DNA of 64,000 nt, taken from Ruminococcaceae bacterium Marseille-P2935. Lineage in GTDB: Bacteria > Bacillota > Clostridia > Oscillospirales > Ruminococcaceae. Below are positions 54,262 through 63,102 of this stretch, piece after piece. The DNA is taken from contig LT629952.1 of NCBI GenBank assembly GCA_900104565.1, forward strand, positions 620,001 to 684,000. Reading direction: 5' to 3'. Below the pieces are notes generated by a model. The model saw nothing but the letters and a program-made list of their open reading frames with translations, did not search any database and was not told the DNA's origin. The position numbers and the translations under genes were made by a program. Positions within the stretch are counted from its first letter, which is position 1. Every line of letters starts with the position of its first letter.

Positions 54262-55653
54262 TTATTTTACTCCTTTCTCGTTCTTCTCTTTTTTATTTTT
54301 TTGGTATTTCCCTGTAATTCTGAACACCACTGGGCTAAGCACTAGAATAGCCAGCAGGTTTGGCAGTGACATTAATCCATTAAAAGTATCTGCCATACTC
54401 CATACCACCTTCAGGTTTGCAGTGGCGCCTAAAAAAATGACGGCAATATAAAAAAACCGGTAAAGAAGCGCACTTTGCTTGTTATCTTTAAAAATATATT
54501 CCATCGCTTTTTGCCCGTAAAATGCCCACCCCAGAATAGATGCTACCGCAAAAAATAAAATAGCAACCGCAATAAACATGCCCCCGAATGACCCAAATAC
54601 GCTGGAAAATGCCGCGGTAGTAAGTGCAGCACCATCTAAGCCGCACATCCATATCGTTCCATCGCCCGCAGTTAAAAGCACCAGCGCTGTAATGGTGCAC
54701 ATTAAAATGGTGTCAATAAACACTTCAATGATTCCCCACATACCCTGTGTGACCGGATTTTGATTACTGGAAGCTGCATGGGCTATAGGTGCAGAACCAA
54801 GCCCTGCCTCGTTGGTAAAAACGCCCCGGGCAACACCAAACTGTACCGCCTGGCGCACCGTATAACCGGCAACTCCTCCGGCAGCAGCAGTAGGCGTAAA
54901 TGCCCCGGCAAAAATGAGCGAAAGTGCCTTTGGAATCTGTTTCCAGAAAACCAGCAGGCAAACGATAGTACCCAGCAGATAAAAAACCGTCATAAACGGA
55001 ACTACTTTTTCTGTAACTTTTGGAATTATTTTAGAACCTCCCAATAACACCAAGCCGCAAATCAGTGCAACCACAGCTCCCGTTACCACAGGCGGAATAT
55101 GCAAAGCGCTGAACATAGCTTCGGCTATAGAATTCACCTGGGTCATATTCCCCACTCCAAACGATGCCATAATGCACAAAACAGAGAACACCACTGATAA
55201 CCAGCGCATTCCCAGGCCTTTTTCAATATACTGCATTGGTCCCCCGGAATACTCCCCCTTTTTGTTGATATTGCGGTAATGCATGGCCAACACTACCTCG
55301 GCATATTTTGTCATCATACCAAATGCGCCACTAATCCACATCCAAAACACCGAGCCCGGGCCACCCGCCACCAATGCGGTCGCAACACCGGCAATATTTC
55401 CGGTTCCAATGGTACCGGCCAGTGCCGTAGACATAGCTTGAAAAGGGGTGATTTCGCCCTTCTTTTTCTCTTTTTTCCCCTTGCGTGCAAATAAGGTTGC
55501 AATGGTGTTGTGCCATATCTCCTTCCAGCGGGTAAGCTGAAAGCATCTGGTAAACAGGGTAAAGTACACTCCTACCCCAACCATAAATAGAATCATTACT
55601 GGCCCCCAGAGGATGCTGTTCATGCCATCACTTAGCTGCTGCAGCCATTCCAT
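54262..55653 (-). CDS. Sodium:alanine/glycine symporter (AGCS family)
   Basis: About 463 residues with around ten membrane segments. The AGCS signature is seen: FQAMSTALAGTIGTGNIAGVATALVAGGPGSVFWMWISGAFGMMTKYAEVVLA, then GARGVFTNEAGLGSAPIAHAAS-like text (VARGVFTNEAGLGSAPIAHA), which is the substrate and Na+ binding region. It imports alanine, glycine or related amino acids. The ATG at 55653 is preferred for the AAGGA just upstream; an earlier start at 55677 is possible. The 90-bp tandem repeat array lies in its upstream region. Confidence 0.93.
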   Translation of the reverse strand: MEWLQQLSDGMNSILWGPVMILFMVGVGVYFTLFTRCFQLTRWKEIWHNTIATLFARKGKKEKKKGEITPFQAMSTALAGTIGTGNIAGVATALVAGGPGSVFWMWISGAFGMMTKYAEVVLAMHYRNINKKGEYSGGPMQYIEKGLGMRWLSVVFSVLCIMASFGVGNMTQVNSIAEAMFSALHIPPVVTGAVVALICGLVLLGGSKIIPKVTEKVVPFMTVFYLLGTIVCLLVFWKQIPKALSLIFAGAFTPTAAAGGVAGYTVRQAVQFGVARGVFTNEAGLGSAPIAHAASSNQNPVTQGMWGIIEVFIDTILMCTITALVLLTAGDGTIWMCGLDGAALTTAAFSSVFGSFGGMFIAVAILFFAVASILGWAFYGQKAMEYIFKDNKQSALLYRFFYIAVIFLGATANLKVVWSMADTFNGLMSLPNLLAILVLSPVVFRITGKYQKNKKEKNEKGVK

Positions 55654-55737
55654 GTATCCTTGCCCCTTTCTAATCATTCATTCATCTCTATGAGCAGGAA
55701 AAATGGATTATGTCCGGGCAATACGCCCTAAAGTATG

Positions 55738-56110
55738 GTATAATAACCACAAAGCGCTTATTATACTTATTCCCATGGCCTGCCATACGGCAATGGCCAA
55801 TTATACCATTCACACCTCGTGTTCATGGTATAATAACCGCAAGGCGCTTATTATGCTTATTCCCACGGCCTGCCATACGGCAATGGCCAATTATACCATT
55901 CACACTTCGTGTTCATGGTATAATAACCGCAAAGCGCTTATTATACTTATTCCCATGGCCTGCCATACGGCAATGGCCAATTATACCATTCACACCTCGT
56001 GTTCATGGTATAATAACCGCAAAGCGCTTATTATGCTTATTCCCACGGCCTGCCATACGGCAATGGCCAATTATACCATTCACACTTCGTGTTCATGGTA
56101 TAATAACTTC
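55738..56110 (+). repeat. Tandem array of a 90-bp hairpin repeat, four full units
   Basis: Unit starts at 55741, 55831, 55921 and 56011; a fifth, divergent unit begins at 56101. The units alternate in two variants: units 1 and 3 have TTATTATACTTATTCCCATG and CACACCTCG, units 2 and 4 have TTATTATGCTTATTCCCACG and CACACTTCG. Each can form three hairpins: the TATAATAA-CGC-AAA-GCG type stem with one mismatch, a GGCC-TGCC/GGCA-GGCC stem, and a 9-bp TTATACCAT/ATGGTATAA stem that shares bases with the next unit's first hairpin. The period is a multiple of three, so frames run through without being genes. Confidence 0.92.
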
Positions 56111-56200
56111 ATAACAGTAATTATACTTTTATGGCCAGGCCGGCAAGCGGCTCAATGACCAATTTTACCAATCCACTTTGTGGATAAGGTATAACCTAAC
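56111..56200 (+). repeat. Divergent unit at the end of the 90-bp array
   Basis: Keeps the outer layout but has a different middle hairpin (ATGGCCAGGCCGGCAAGCGG) that matches, in reverse, the variant unit at about 59189-59281. This indicates two exchangeable middle modules in the family. Confidence 0.65.
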
Positions 56201-56303
56201 CCACTAATAGAAATGGATACTTTAGCCCCCTACACGCTGTGTATGAATAACTCAACCGGTATCAAAATCAAAACCGAATTTTATGAAGCAAGGAGATCAT
56301 ATC

Positions 56304-57128
56304 ATGTTTTGCTGCCCCAACTGTAAACAACCGCTCACCCGTCTAGAACACGTTTACCGTTGTGAGAATGGCCACTGCTTCGATATTGCATCTGGTGGAT
56401 ATGTAAACTTATTGCTTGCCAATCAGAAAAGCAGTAAAAACCCGGGAGACAACCCTACTATGATAGGGGCACGAACCTATTTTTTAAACAGCGGCAGTTA
56501 TTCCTGCTTAAGTGATCATTTAAATCATACAATAGATTCCCTATGCAGTGCCAATTCTTCCGTCATTCTGGATGCCGGCTGTGGCGAGGGGTACTATGCG
56601 CAAAGGTTGTATCAGCAGTTAACGAACCTGGGCAAATCTGTTCAGATTTTTGGTATTGATCTTTCAAAAAATGGCGTAAAATCAGCTTCAAAGCGTTGTT
56701 CATCCGGTTATTTTGCAGTAGCAAGCCTATTTGATCTGCCCTTTGCCGACAATACCATTGACCTGGTATACAATGTATTTTCCCCTTTATGCCCTACCGA
56801 ATTTTTCAGAGTATTAAAACCGGACGGGTATTTTGTTGCAGTTTACCCTGCCGCTCGTCACCTGTTTGGCCTAAAAGAGGTATTGTATGAGAACCCTTAT
56901 GAAAATGCAGAAAAGTCTTTTGAGCTGGACGGTTTTCAAATAACGGATAAAAAGCGAGTCAGCTACACAATGGACCTTAGCAGCCAGCAGACTATCTACA
57001 GCTTATATACCATGACCCCCTATTTTTATAAAACTCCGCTAAGCGGTGCTGAACGGTTGGCAAAACTGGAATATCTTCAAACAGAAGCGGACTTTTGGAT
57101 TATTACATATGAAAAAACCGCTGGTTAA
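56304..57128 (+). CDS. 23S rRNA (guanine-N1)-methyltransferase RlmA-like
   Basis: About 274 residues. An N-terminal zinc ribbon (CCPNCKQPL and CENGHCFDIASGGYVNLL) is followed by a SAM-binding Rossmann fold with VILDAGCGEGYYAQ (motif I), IFGIDLSKNGVKSA, and DLVYNVFSPL. This layout is that of RlmA(I)/RlmA(II), which methylate G745 or G748 of 23S rRNA; RlmA(II)/TlrB modifies tylosin response. The exact position modified is not readable. The ATG at 56304 follows AAGGAG by 8 nt. Confidence 0.87.
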   Translation: MFCCPNCKQPLTRLEHVYRCENGHCFDIASGGYVNLLLANQKSSKNPGDNPTMIGARTYFLNSGSYSCLSDHLNHTIDSLCSANSSVILDAGCGEGYYAQRLYQQLTNLGKSVQIFGIDLSKNGVKSASKRCSSGYFAVASLFDLPFADNTIDLVYNVFSPLCPTEFFRVLKPDGYFVAVYPAARHLFGLKEVLYENPYENAEKSFELDGFQITDKKRVSYTMDLSSQQTIYSLYTMTPYFYKTPLSGAERLAKLEYLQTEADFWIITYEKTAG

Positions 57129-57250
57129 AATTAGTTTGGAAGACAGACTGGCAAAGGTATTTACCGGGCTATACTGCTTGGTATTCAGTATGCGTTTGAA
57201 CGGAACGCTTTCCCACCCGGTTTTCCCGTGAGATGTTCCTATACGGCATA

Positions 57251-57290
57251 AAATAGGGGTACCAGCTATTATAAGCTGGTACCCCTATTT
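57251..57290. terminator. Bidirectional terminator
   Basis: AAATAGGGGTACCAGCT and its exact complement with a short loop and T runs on both strands, between the convergent methyltransferase and helicase genes. Confidence 0.92.
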
Positions 57291-57309
57291 TTTACAAACA
57301 ATTTACAGG

Positions 57310-58713
57310 TTATCCCTGTCTTTGATTAGACGGCCGTTTGCCACCGGATGATACCTGTTTTTTTCCGTTATTATCATTCCGATTCCGAAAATAATGTGAA
57401 CTTTTTTTACTTTTAGGTTTTTCAAAGCGGTTCCACTTAGAATTATCATCATAAGCAGCCTCTTTTGGCTGGAAGTCAGCTGTTTTAGCGCGTGGATGAT
57501 ATGGGTTTTTCCGTTCCGCAGCTGCACGCTGATTGCGAACATGCCGGGGGACTGGTTGTTTGACTGGCAGTTCAAATATTTCCATTGGGTAAGGATGGTC
57601 TGCCACCACCGGAATCTTTTTCCGGATCAGCCTTTCAATATCTGCCAAATAAGGTTTTTCTTCAATGTCGCAGAATGATATTGCTGTTCCGCTCATACCT
57701 GCACGACCGGTTCGGCCAATACGGTGTACATAGGTTTCGGGAATATTGGGTAAATCGTAGTTAAATACATGGGAAAGTTCTTCCACATCAATGCCCCTGG
57801 CAGCAATATCTGTTGCCACCAAAACCTTAAGGGCTCCTTTTTTAAAGCTTGTCAACGCCATCTGCCGTGCATTCTGAGATTTATCTCCGTGAATCGCCTG
57901 GGCTTTTATTCCCACCCTTCCCAGCTCTCGGACAACCCGGTCAGCACCATGCTTGGTTCGGGTAAAAACCAGCGCCGACTCCACCTGCGGTTCCTCTAAA
58001 AGCATTGCCAATAAATTGCGTTTATTGGCCTTGTCAACAAAATACACCGACTGGTCAATCAGTTCTACCGGGGTTGCTGCCGGAACCACCTCAACCTTAA
58101 CCGGATTGGAAAGCAGAGAGTCTGCCAATTCTGTAATTTCCTTCGGCATTGTAGCCGAAAAGAAAAGGGTTTGTCTCTCTTGCGGCAGCAAGCGAATCAC
58201 CTTGCGAACATCCTGGATGAACCCCATATCTAGCATACGGTCGGCTTCATCCAATACAAAAATACTGACATCCCGTATATCCAGCAGTTGCTGGCCAATC
58301 AAATCGTTTAATCTGCCTGGAGTGGCCACCAAAATGTCCACTCCTCTTCTCAGCTTCTCAACCTGCGGGGTTTGTGATACCCCTCCAAATATAACACAGC
58401 TACGCAGCCGGGTATATTTTCCATACGCTTCAAAGCTCTCATATATCTGCAGGGCAAGCTCTCGTGTAGGGGTTAAAATAAGAGCCTGAATTTTACGGTT
58501 TCCTTTTATGCTTGGGTTGTTCAATACTCGCTGGATAATTGGGAGCGCAAACGCTGCCGTTTTTCCTGTTCCGGTTTGTGCGCAGCCTAATACGTCTTGG
58601 CCAAGCAATGCCGGCGGAATTGCTTGTTCCTGGATGGGAGATGGTTTTTCATACCCCATTTCTTTAATTGCTTTTAAAATGGGAGCTGCTAAATTTAGTT
58701 GTTCAAATTTCAT
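57310..58713 (-). CDS. DEAD-box RNA helicase
   Basis: 467 residues. The Q motif region ([15 protein letters not shown]), motif [12 protein letters not shown], Ia PTRELALQ, Ib [25 protein letters not shown]-type and [12 protein letters not shown] are all present. A basic, Asn/Lys/Arg-rich C-terminal tail of about 85 residues (for example [18 protein letters not shown]) is typical of RhlE/CshA-like helicases in RNA decay, ribosome assembly and cold adaptation. AAAGGA lies before the ATG. Monocistronic. Confidence 0.94.
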   Translation of the reverse strand: MKFEQLNLAAPILKAIKEMGYEKPSPIQEQAIPPALLGQDVLGCAQTGTGKTAAFALPIIQRVLNNPSIKGNRKIQALILTPTRELALQIYESFEAYGKYTRLRSCVIFGGVSQTPQVEKLRRGVDILVATPGRLNDLIGQQLLDIRDVSIFVLDEADRMLDMGFIQDVRKVIRLLPQERQTLFFSATMPKEITELADSLLSNPVKVEVVPAATPVELIDQSVYFVDKANKRNLLAMLLEEPQVESALVFTRTKHGADRVVRELGRVGIKAQAIHGDKSQNARQMALTSFKKGALKVLVATDIAARGIDVEELSHVFNYDLPNIPETYVHRIGRTGRAGMSGTAISFCDIEEKPYLADIERLIRKKIPVVADHPYPMEIFELPVKQPVPRHVRNQRAAAERKNPYHPRAKTADFQPKEAAYDDNSKWNRFEKPKSKKSSHYFRNRNDNNGKKQVSSGGKRPSNQRQG

Positions 58714-58984
58714 ACAAATTCCTTTATCTTTCTATTTTATCCGAACAAGATTGTCCGGATTTCTTTTATAAACACATCTAATAATAACTCACAAAACTTC
58801 AGTTTACATCTGAAGCATTTGATTGATTCGATTAGATGGGATTATTTTGTTTTTTCTTGTTTTAATAAAATGCGCGTTCAGAATGTGTTAACCGCCGTAT
58901 GTTTTGATCTAAAATAGACGGAAGAATGTTTTCAATACTCTAAAAACATATAACAATCCATATTTTTCAACTTGTTATGGTTAA

Positions 58985-59285
58985 TACCATGAACACAACG
59001 TATGAATGGTGTCGTCGGCCAGCAAAAGGCGGCTACAGTTTAAGCGGCAAATCGACGGGTATCATCCAGTATAATAATCGCTTTATAATTATTATACCAC
59101 AAATATAAAGTGTGAATGGTATCATTGGTCATTGCCGTATGGCAGGCCGTGGGAATAAGTATAATAAGCGCTTTGCTGTTATTATACCATGAACACGAAG
59201 TGCGAATGGTATAATTGGCCATAGGGCCGCTTGTCGGCCTGGCCATGAAAGTATAATAACCGCTTTGCGGTTATTATACCATACC
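58985..59285 (-). repeat. Cluster of inverted 90-bp-type repeat units
   Basis: Three units in the orientation opposite to the 55.7-kb array: a degraded one (about 58985-59100), a close copy (about 59109-59188, with GGTCATTGCCGTATGGCAGG and GTGGGAATAAGTATAATAAG), and a variant (about 59189-59281) whose middle hairpin is GGCCGCTTGTCGGCC-like. All end in GTTATTATACC. They fill most of the spacer between the helicase and cobalt-chelatase genes. Confidence 0.85.
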
Positions 59286-59492
59286 CGCAAAGCGGCATGG
59301 TATATTTGCCTTTTCTATACGGTAAACCATAAAAATATGTATTCAATCTACCAGTTTATATAGGGTGCTTTTTCTTTTTTCTTGGGTATGATAAAATAAT
59401 GAATAGAAATTCATTTCACACAACGGTAGGTTCCCATGGAAAGGCTGCTGTTTATTATATTTTATCCATAAATTTCTTTATTGAGGTGAGTT

Positions 59493-60278
59493 ATGGGCAA
59501 AAAAGCTTTAATTGCCATAAGTTTTGGAACAACTTATGAAAATGCTATGCACTCCATTGAAAAAATTGAAGACACACTGCAACAGGCTATGCCTGATTAC
59601 GATTTTTTCCGGGCATTTACTTCCAGAATGGTGATTAAAAAATTAAACGAAACCAGAGGCCTTGCTGTACCTACCCCATTTGAATTATTGGAAGAACTGG
59701 AACGGCGAGGATATACCGAAATTGCATGTCAGTCTCTTCATGTTATTAACGGTTTGGAATACGATAAAATGTGCCGGCATATTGATGCATATACCAACCG
59801 GTTTCAATCGGTTTATATGGGAGCTCCTCTGCTCTCCTGTGAGGAGGACTATATTCTCTGTGCAGAAGCTGTTATAAAAAATTTGTCTGAATTGGGTCCA
59901 ACGCAAGCTCTGGTATTAATGGGGCATGGAACAGAGCATTTTGCCAACGGCGCATACTGCCAGTTAGAAAACACCTTTCGCTATTTAGGATACGAAAATG
60001 TTTATGTGGGTACAGTAGAAGGTTTTCCCGGGTTGGATTATGTTTTATCCCGCCTAAAGAAAAAAAACATCTCAAAGGTAATTTTACTGCCATTTATGGT
60101 GGTCGCCGGGGATCATGCGCAAAACGATATGGCTGGGCCGGGATCCAACTCCTGGAAGTCTGTATTGGAGCAAAATGGCTACCAGGTAGAGGTAAAACTA
60201 CAGGGGCTTGGTGAACTTTTGGAAATACGCAAATTATTTTCCGATCATATGCTGAAAGCAGTGAATACCACAGATTGA
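59493..60278 (+). CDS. cbiK: Sirohydrochlorin cobaltochelatase, CbiK type
   Basis: 261 residues. It inserts Co2+ (or Fe2+/Ni2+ in related enzymes) into sirohydrochlorin in anaerobic cobalamin or siroheme synthesis. The N-terminus KKALIAISFGTTYENAMHSIEKIE and the active-site His in ALVLMGHGTEHFANG are typical, with LPFMVVAGDHAQNDMAG near the C-terminus supplying the second His. No signal peptide, so the enzyme is cytosolic. GAGGTGAG lies 3-4 nt before the ATG. No other cobalamin genes are adjacent. Confidence 0.9.
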   Translation: MGKKALIAISFGTTYENAMHSIEKIEDTLQQAMPDYDFFRAFTSRMVIKKLNETRGLAVPTPFELLEELERRGYTEIACQSLHVINGLEYDKMCRHIDAYTNRFQSVYMGAPLLSCEEDYILCAEAVIKNLSELGPTQALVLMGHGTEHFANGAYCQLENTFRYLGYENVYVGTVEGFPGLDYVLSRLKKKNISKVILLPFMVVAGDHAQNDMAGPGSNSWKSVLEQNGYQVEVKLQGLGELLEIRKLFSDHMLKAVNTTD

Positions 60279-60287
60279 TAAAACCAA

Positions 60288-61019
60288 TTAGGAGAACAGC
60301 AATTTTTCATAAATTTTATTGGAATTCTGCATCATTTCTCTATTAATTTCGGCACAAACTTCTTTTGCAGTAAATTCGGCGCCTTCTGGCAGCTCAATTT
60401 GTACAGAGACATCTGCATTACTGCGGGAAAGATCTGCCAATTGGGAACTTGCCAGTTGGCTTGGAGAAAAAATACTCCCTCCTCGAACCGATACAGCCAT
60501 TATCCGTTGTGTCTTTGACAATTTTAATGGAATATAAGGGCAGCCGTAAAGCAGAGAATAATCACACAGCCGCATATGATTGTGCCGGTATTCCGGTGTG
60601 TTGGCACAGCCCCCCAACGTTGCCTGCAGAGACTGCCCTGCATTTTGGAGCGGATAAACCCGTACCCCAGGCTGCGATTGGGTAAGGCAGCTGCTGTAAA
60701 CAACTATGTCCCGGGTGTTTAGGTCTACCGCACAAATAGAAATTGGAATAATACATTTTAAATTTTGGGGAAACATCAATAAAATTTCAGATAAGAAATT
60801 CCCATGATAGCTTCCGGTTTTGGCATTTAACAACTTGGCAGCAATTGCCTCACAGCAGGTTTCATCTGCTCCAAAACAAAAAGGCAAAGCAGTTACTGCG
60901 CTCAGTCCACAGCAAGATACATGGTCGATCAGAAAGCCCTGCTCCCGCAGATTCTGCAATGCGGTAAAACTACAAACAGAATCGACGCTGCTTCCTGTCA
61001 GTGCAACACCGATTTTCAT
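60288..61019 (-). CDS. Divergent patatin-like protein
   Basis: About 243 residues. The opening KIGVALTGSSVDSVCSFTALQNLREQGFLIDHVSCCGLSAVTALPF lines up with the patatin lipase pattern, but the glycine-rich oxyanion loop (normally GGGxRG) reads TGSSVDS, the nucleophile motif GxSxG reads CGLSAV, and the Asp motif DGG reads CDYS. The Ser and Asp themselves remain, so activity is possible but atypical. Several Cys are notable. It starts at the ATG at 61019, with GGAG 8 nt upstream. It ends convergently with cbiK, 9 bp apart. Confidence 0.6.
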   Translation of the reverse strand: MKIGVALTGSSVDSVCSFTALQNLREQGFLIDHVSCCGLSAVTALPFCFGADETCCEAIAAKLLNAKTGSYHGNFLSEILLMFPQNLKCIIPISICAVDLNTRDIVVYSSCLTQSQPGVRVYPLQNAGQSLQATLGGCANTPEYRHNHMRLCDYSLLYGCPYIPLKLSKTQRIMAVSVRGGSIFSPSQLASSQLADLSRSNADVSVQIELPEGAEFTAKEVCAEINREMMQNSNKIYEKLLFS

Positions 61020-61439
61020 ATGATAGCTCCAATCCAAAAGGGCCGGCTAAAACCGGTCTTTTGCTTTTTTCGTACTGTTTTTCAAATACAAACCATAACA
61101 AAAATGTAACTCCATAAAACTTAAAAAACGGAATAGTTTTGCAGCCATGCAGTTTTCTTTTTTGATACTGTCGACTTTCACCCTTTGGTTCTGTGGGCGG
61201 CGCTATTCGCATGAAAATCGCCATAGTTGTTTTTCAACTATTTGCATCGCTCATGGTCTGAGAAAATTGTACGGCGCTTTCCCACTACTCATGCATTTCT
61301 GAAAAGGCTCTGAAGCTGCCTTATTCTTGTATTCCTGCACTTTGCATAAAACTGCTTTTTGCTTTACTGTTCAGAATCGTTGTTTTTTATGAGGAAAGTA
61401 TTACTACCATCATACGGCAGAGGAAAACAGAGTGTGCAA
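61020..61439. other. Intergenic region, nothing recognised
   Basis: About 420 bases between the patatin-like gene and the flavoprotein stop. Only short frames without ribosome sites. Confidence 0.5.
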
Positions 61440-63032
61440 TTAATGCAGCGGTGCATAACGCTGCATGATAGCCTGCGCCACACGAATACCGTCTACCGCA
61501 GCGCTCATAATGCCCCCGGCGTACCCTGCACCTTCCCCGCAAGGGTAAATTCCGCTGACGCTTATGCTTTCAAAACTGTCATTCCGTATAATACGCACCG
61601 GAGAGGAAGTTCTAGTTTCTACACCGGTTAACAAAACATCTTCCGCTGCAAAACCACACATTTTCCGGTTAAATTGATTCAACCCTTTCTCTAACATATC
61701 ATTCACCTGGGTAGGCAAAAGGTTCCAAAAATTTGTCTCACTAATTCCAAGCGCATAGCTGGGCTGCACCTGACCCAATGAAACGCCCCCCTGTTTGTTT
61801 AAAAAGCGCCCAACAGTCTGAGCTGGCGCAGAATAATTGCTTCCACCAGCTAAAAAAGCTCTTTGTTCCAACTGATGCTGAAACAGAATACCGTCCATAG
61901 GCAAACGTCCAAAGTCGTCCGGACCAACCGAAACCACAACAGCTGAGTTGGCATTTTTTCTATCACGGGCATATTCGCTCATTCCGTTGGTTACAACCGT
62001 TCCCTCCTCTGATGCAGATGGAACGACTAATCCTCCCGGGCACATGCAAAAGGTATACACGCCTCTTTCCCCCTGCCGGTAGGAAAGCTGATATTCCCCT
62101 TTGGGAAGCGCCGGATGCCCCGCCAGCCGGCCGTAAAGCATACGATCAATTTCGGTTTGCAGGTGCTCAATCCGCACTCCTACCGAAAAGGCTTTCGCCT
62201 CCATTGCAATCCCTTGATATAACAGCATTTCAAAGGTATCTCTTGCGCTATGCCCAATTGCCAGCACCAGTACCTGGGCAGGCAGTTCAGTACCACCTAC
62301 GCTAATTGATTGTAATCTTCCGCTTTGGTAAGTGATTCCTTCTAACGTTTGCCCAAAGCGCACCTCGCCGCCCAGGCGGATTACCTCGCTTCGCAGGTTT
62401 TTCACCACATCACGCAGCCTATCTGTTCCTATGTGAGGCTTTGCTTTCCAGCAAATTTCCTGTGGTGCACCTAAACTGGCGAGCTTTTTCAACACATAGT
62501 CACAGCGCGGGTCATGAATACGGGTGGTCAGCTTGCCGTCAGAAAAGGTTCCGGCTCCCCCTTCTCCAAATTGCACGTTGGAGGCAGGGTTTAATTCTCC
62601 CTTCTTCCAAAAGCGGTTTACCGCTTCCACCCGGCTGTCCATATCGGACCCACGCTCCAGCACCAGCGGCCGGTAACCATACTGGGCCAAAAGATAAGCG
62701 GCAAACATTCCCGCAGGACCAAAGCCCGCTATGATCGGCCGGTTTTTTAAAGTTTTTTTACCCAACTGTATGGTGAGATCCGTTTCCTCACGAAAGGTCA
62801 CATTTTTTTCGGCCAGCCTATCCACCAGCTCCTGTTCCTTGCAGGACAGTCGGTATGCCACCGAATGGATAAAATGAATGTTATCCCGCCGTCTGGCATC
62901 TAGCGATGTTTTTATAATATGGCTTTCTATAATACTGCTTTCACTAAGGCCCAGCACTTTTCGGCCCAGCGTAATAGCATCTTCCACCGGCTGGTTTAGT
63001 GCTGTTTTAATATTTGAAACTACAACAGACAA
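61440..63032 (-). CDS. FAD-dependent dehydrogenase (COG2509 type)
   Basis: About 530 residues. After an N-terminal domain of about 90 residues (LSVVVSNIKTALNQPVEDAI) comes the dinucleotide motif RPIIAGFGPAGMFAAYLLAQ, then VQFGEGGAGTFSDGKLTTRIHD, a strong signature of this uncharacterised flavoprotein family, and a C-terminal FAD contact SGIYPCGEGAGYAGGIMSAAVDG. The physiological substrate is unknown. I choose the TTG at 63032 because AGGAGG lies 10 nt upstream; the ATG at 63053 lies before that site. It is downstream of the CdaR gene beyond a terminator. Confidence 0.9.
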   Translation of the reverse strand: MSVVVSNIKTALNQPVEDAITLGRKVLGLSESSIIESHIIKTSLDARRRDNIHFIHSVAYRLSCKEQELVDRLAEKNVTFREETDLTIQLGKKTLKNRPIIAGFGPAGMFAAYLLAQYGYRPLVLERGSDMDSRVEAVNRFWKKGELNPASNVQFGEGGAGTFSDGKLTTRIHDPRCDYVLKKLASLGAPQEICWKAKPHIGTDRLRDVVKNLRSEVIRLGGEVRFGQTLEGITYQSGRLQSISVGGTELPAQVLVLAIGHSARDTFEMLLYQGIAMEAKAFSVGVRIEHLQTEIDRMLYGRLAGHPALPKGEYQLSYRQGERGVYTFCMCPGGLVVPSASEEGTVVTNGMSEYARDRKNANSAVVVSVGPDDFGRLPMDGILFQHQLEQRAFLAGGSNYSAPAQTVGRFLNKQGGVSLGQVQPSYALGISETNFWNLLPTQVNDMLEKGLNQFNRKMCGFAAEDVLLTGVETRTSSPVRIIRNDSFESISVSGIYPCGEGAGYAGGIMSAAVDGIRVAQAIMQRYAPLH

Positions 63033-63057
63033 CCTATTTGCACCTCCTGACATAAAA

Positions 63058-63090
63058 ACGGCAGAGCCCGCACCGCGCAGGCCCTGCCGT
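63058..63090 (-). terminator. Intercistronic terminator after the CdaR-like gene
   Basis: Minus strand: ACGGCAGGGCC and GGCTCTGCCGT arms, then TTTTT. It lies between the cdaR stop and the flavoprotein start, only about 26 nt before that start. Confidence 0.7.
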
Positions 63091-63102
63091 CGCTCTGTTA
63101 TG

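Noticed and set aside
55738-56110. CRISPR array
   Set aside because: The whole 90-bp period is conserved with no variable spacers, and no cas genes are nearby.
55703-56158. Long open frames of 134 and 151 codons across the tandem array
   Set aside because: They arise because the 90-bp period is divisible by three, so any stop-free frame persists. The translations are pure repeats and there is no ribosome site.
59040-59246. 68-codon minus-strand frame in the 59-kb repeats
   Set aside because: It is a translation of the hairpin repeat units.
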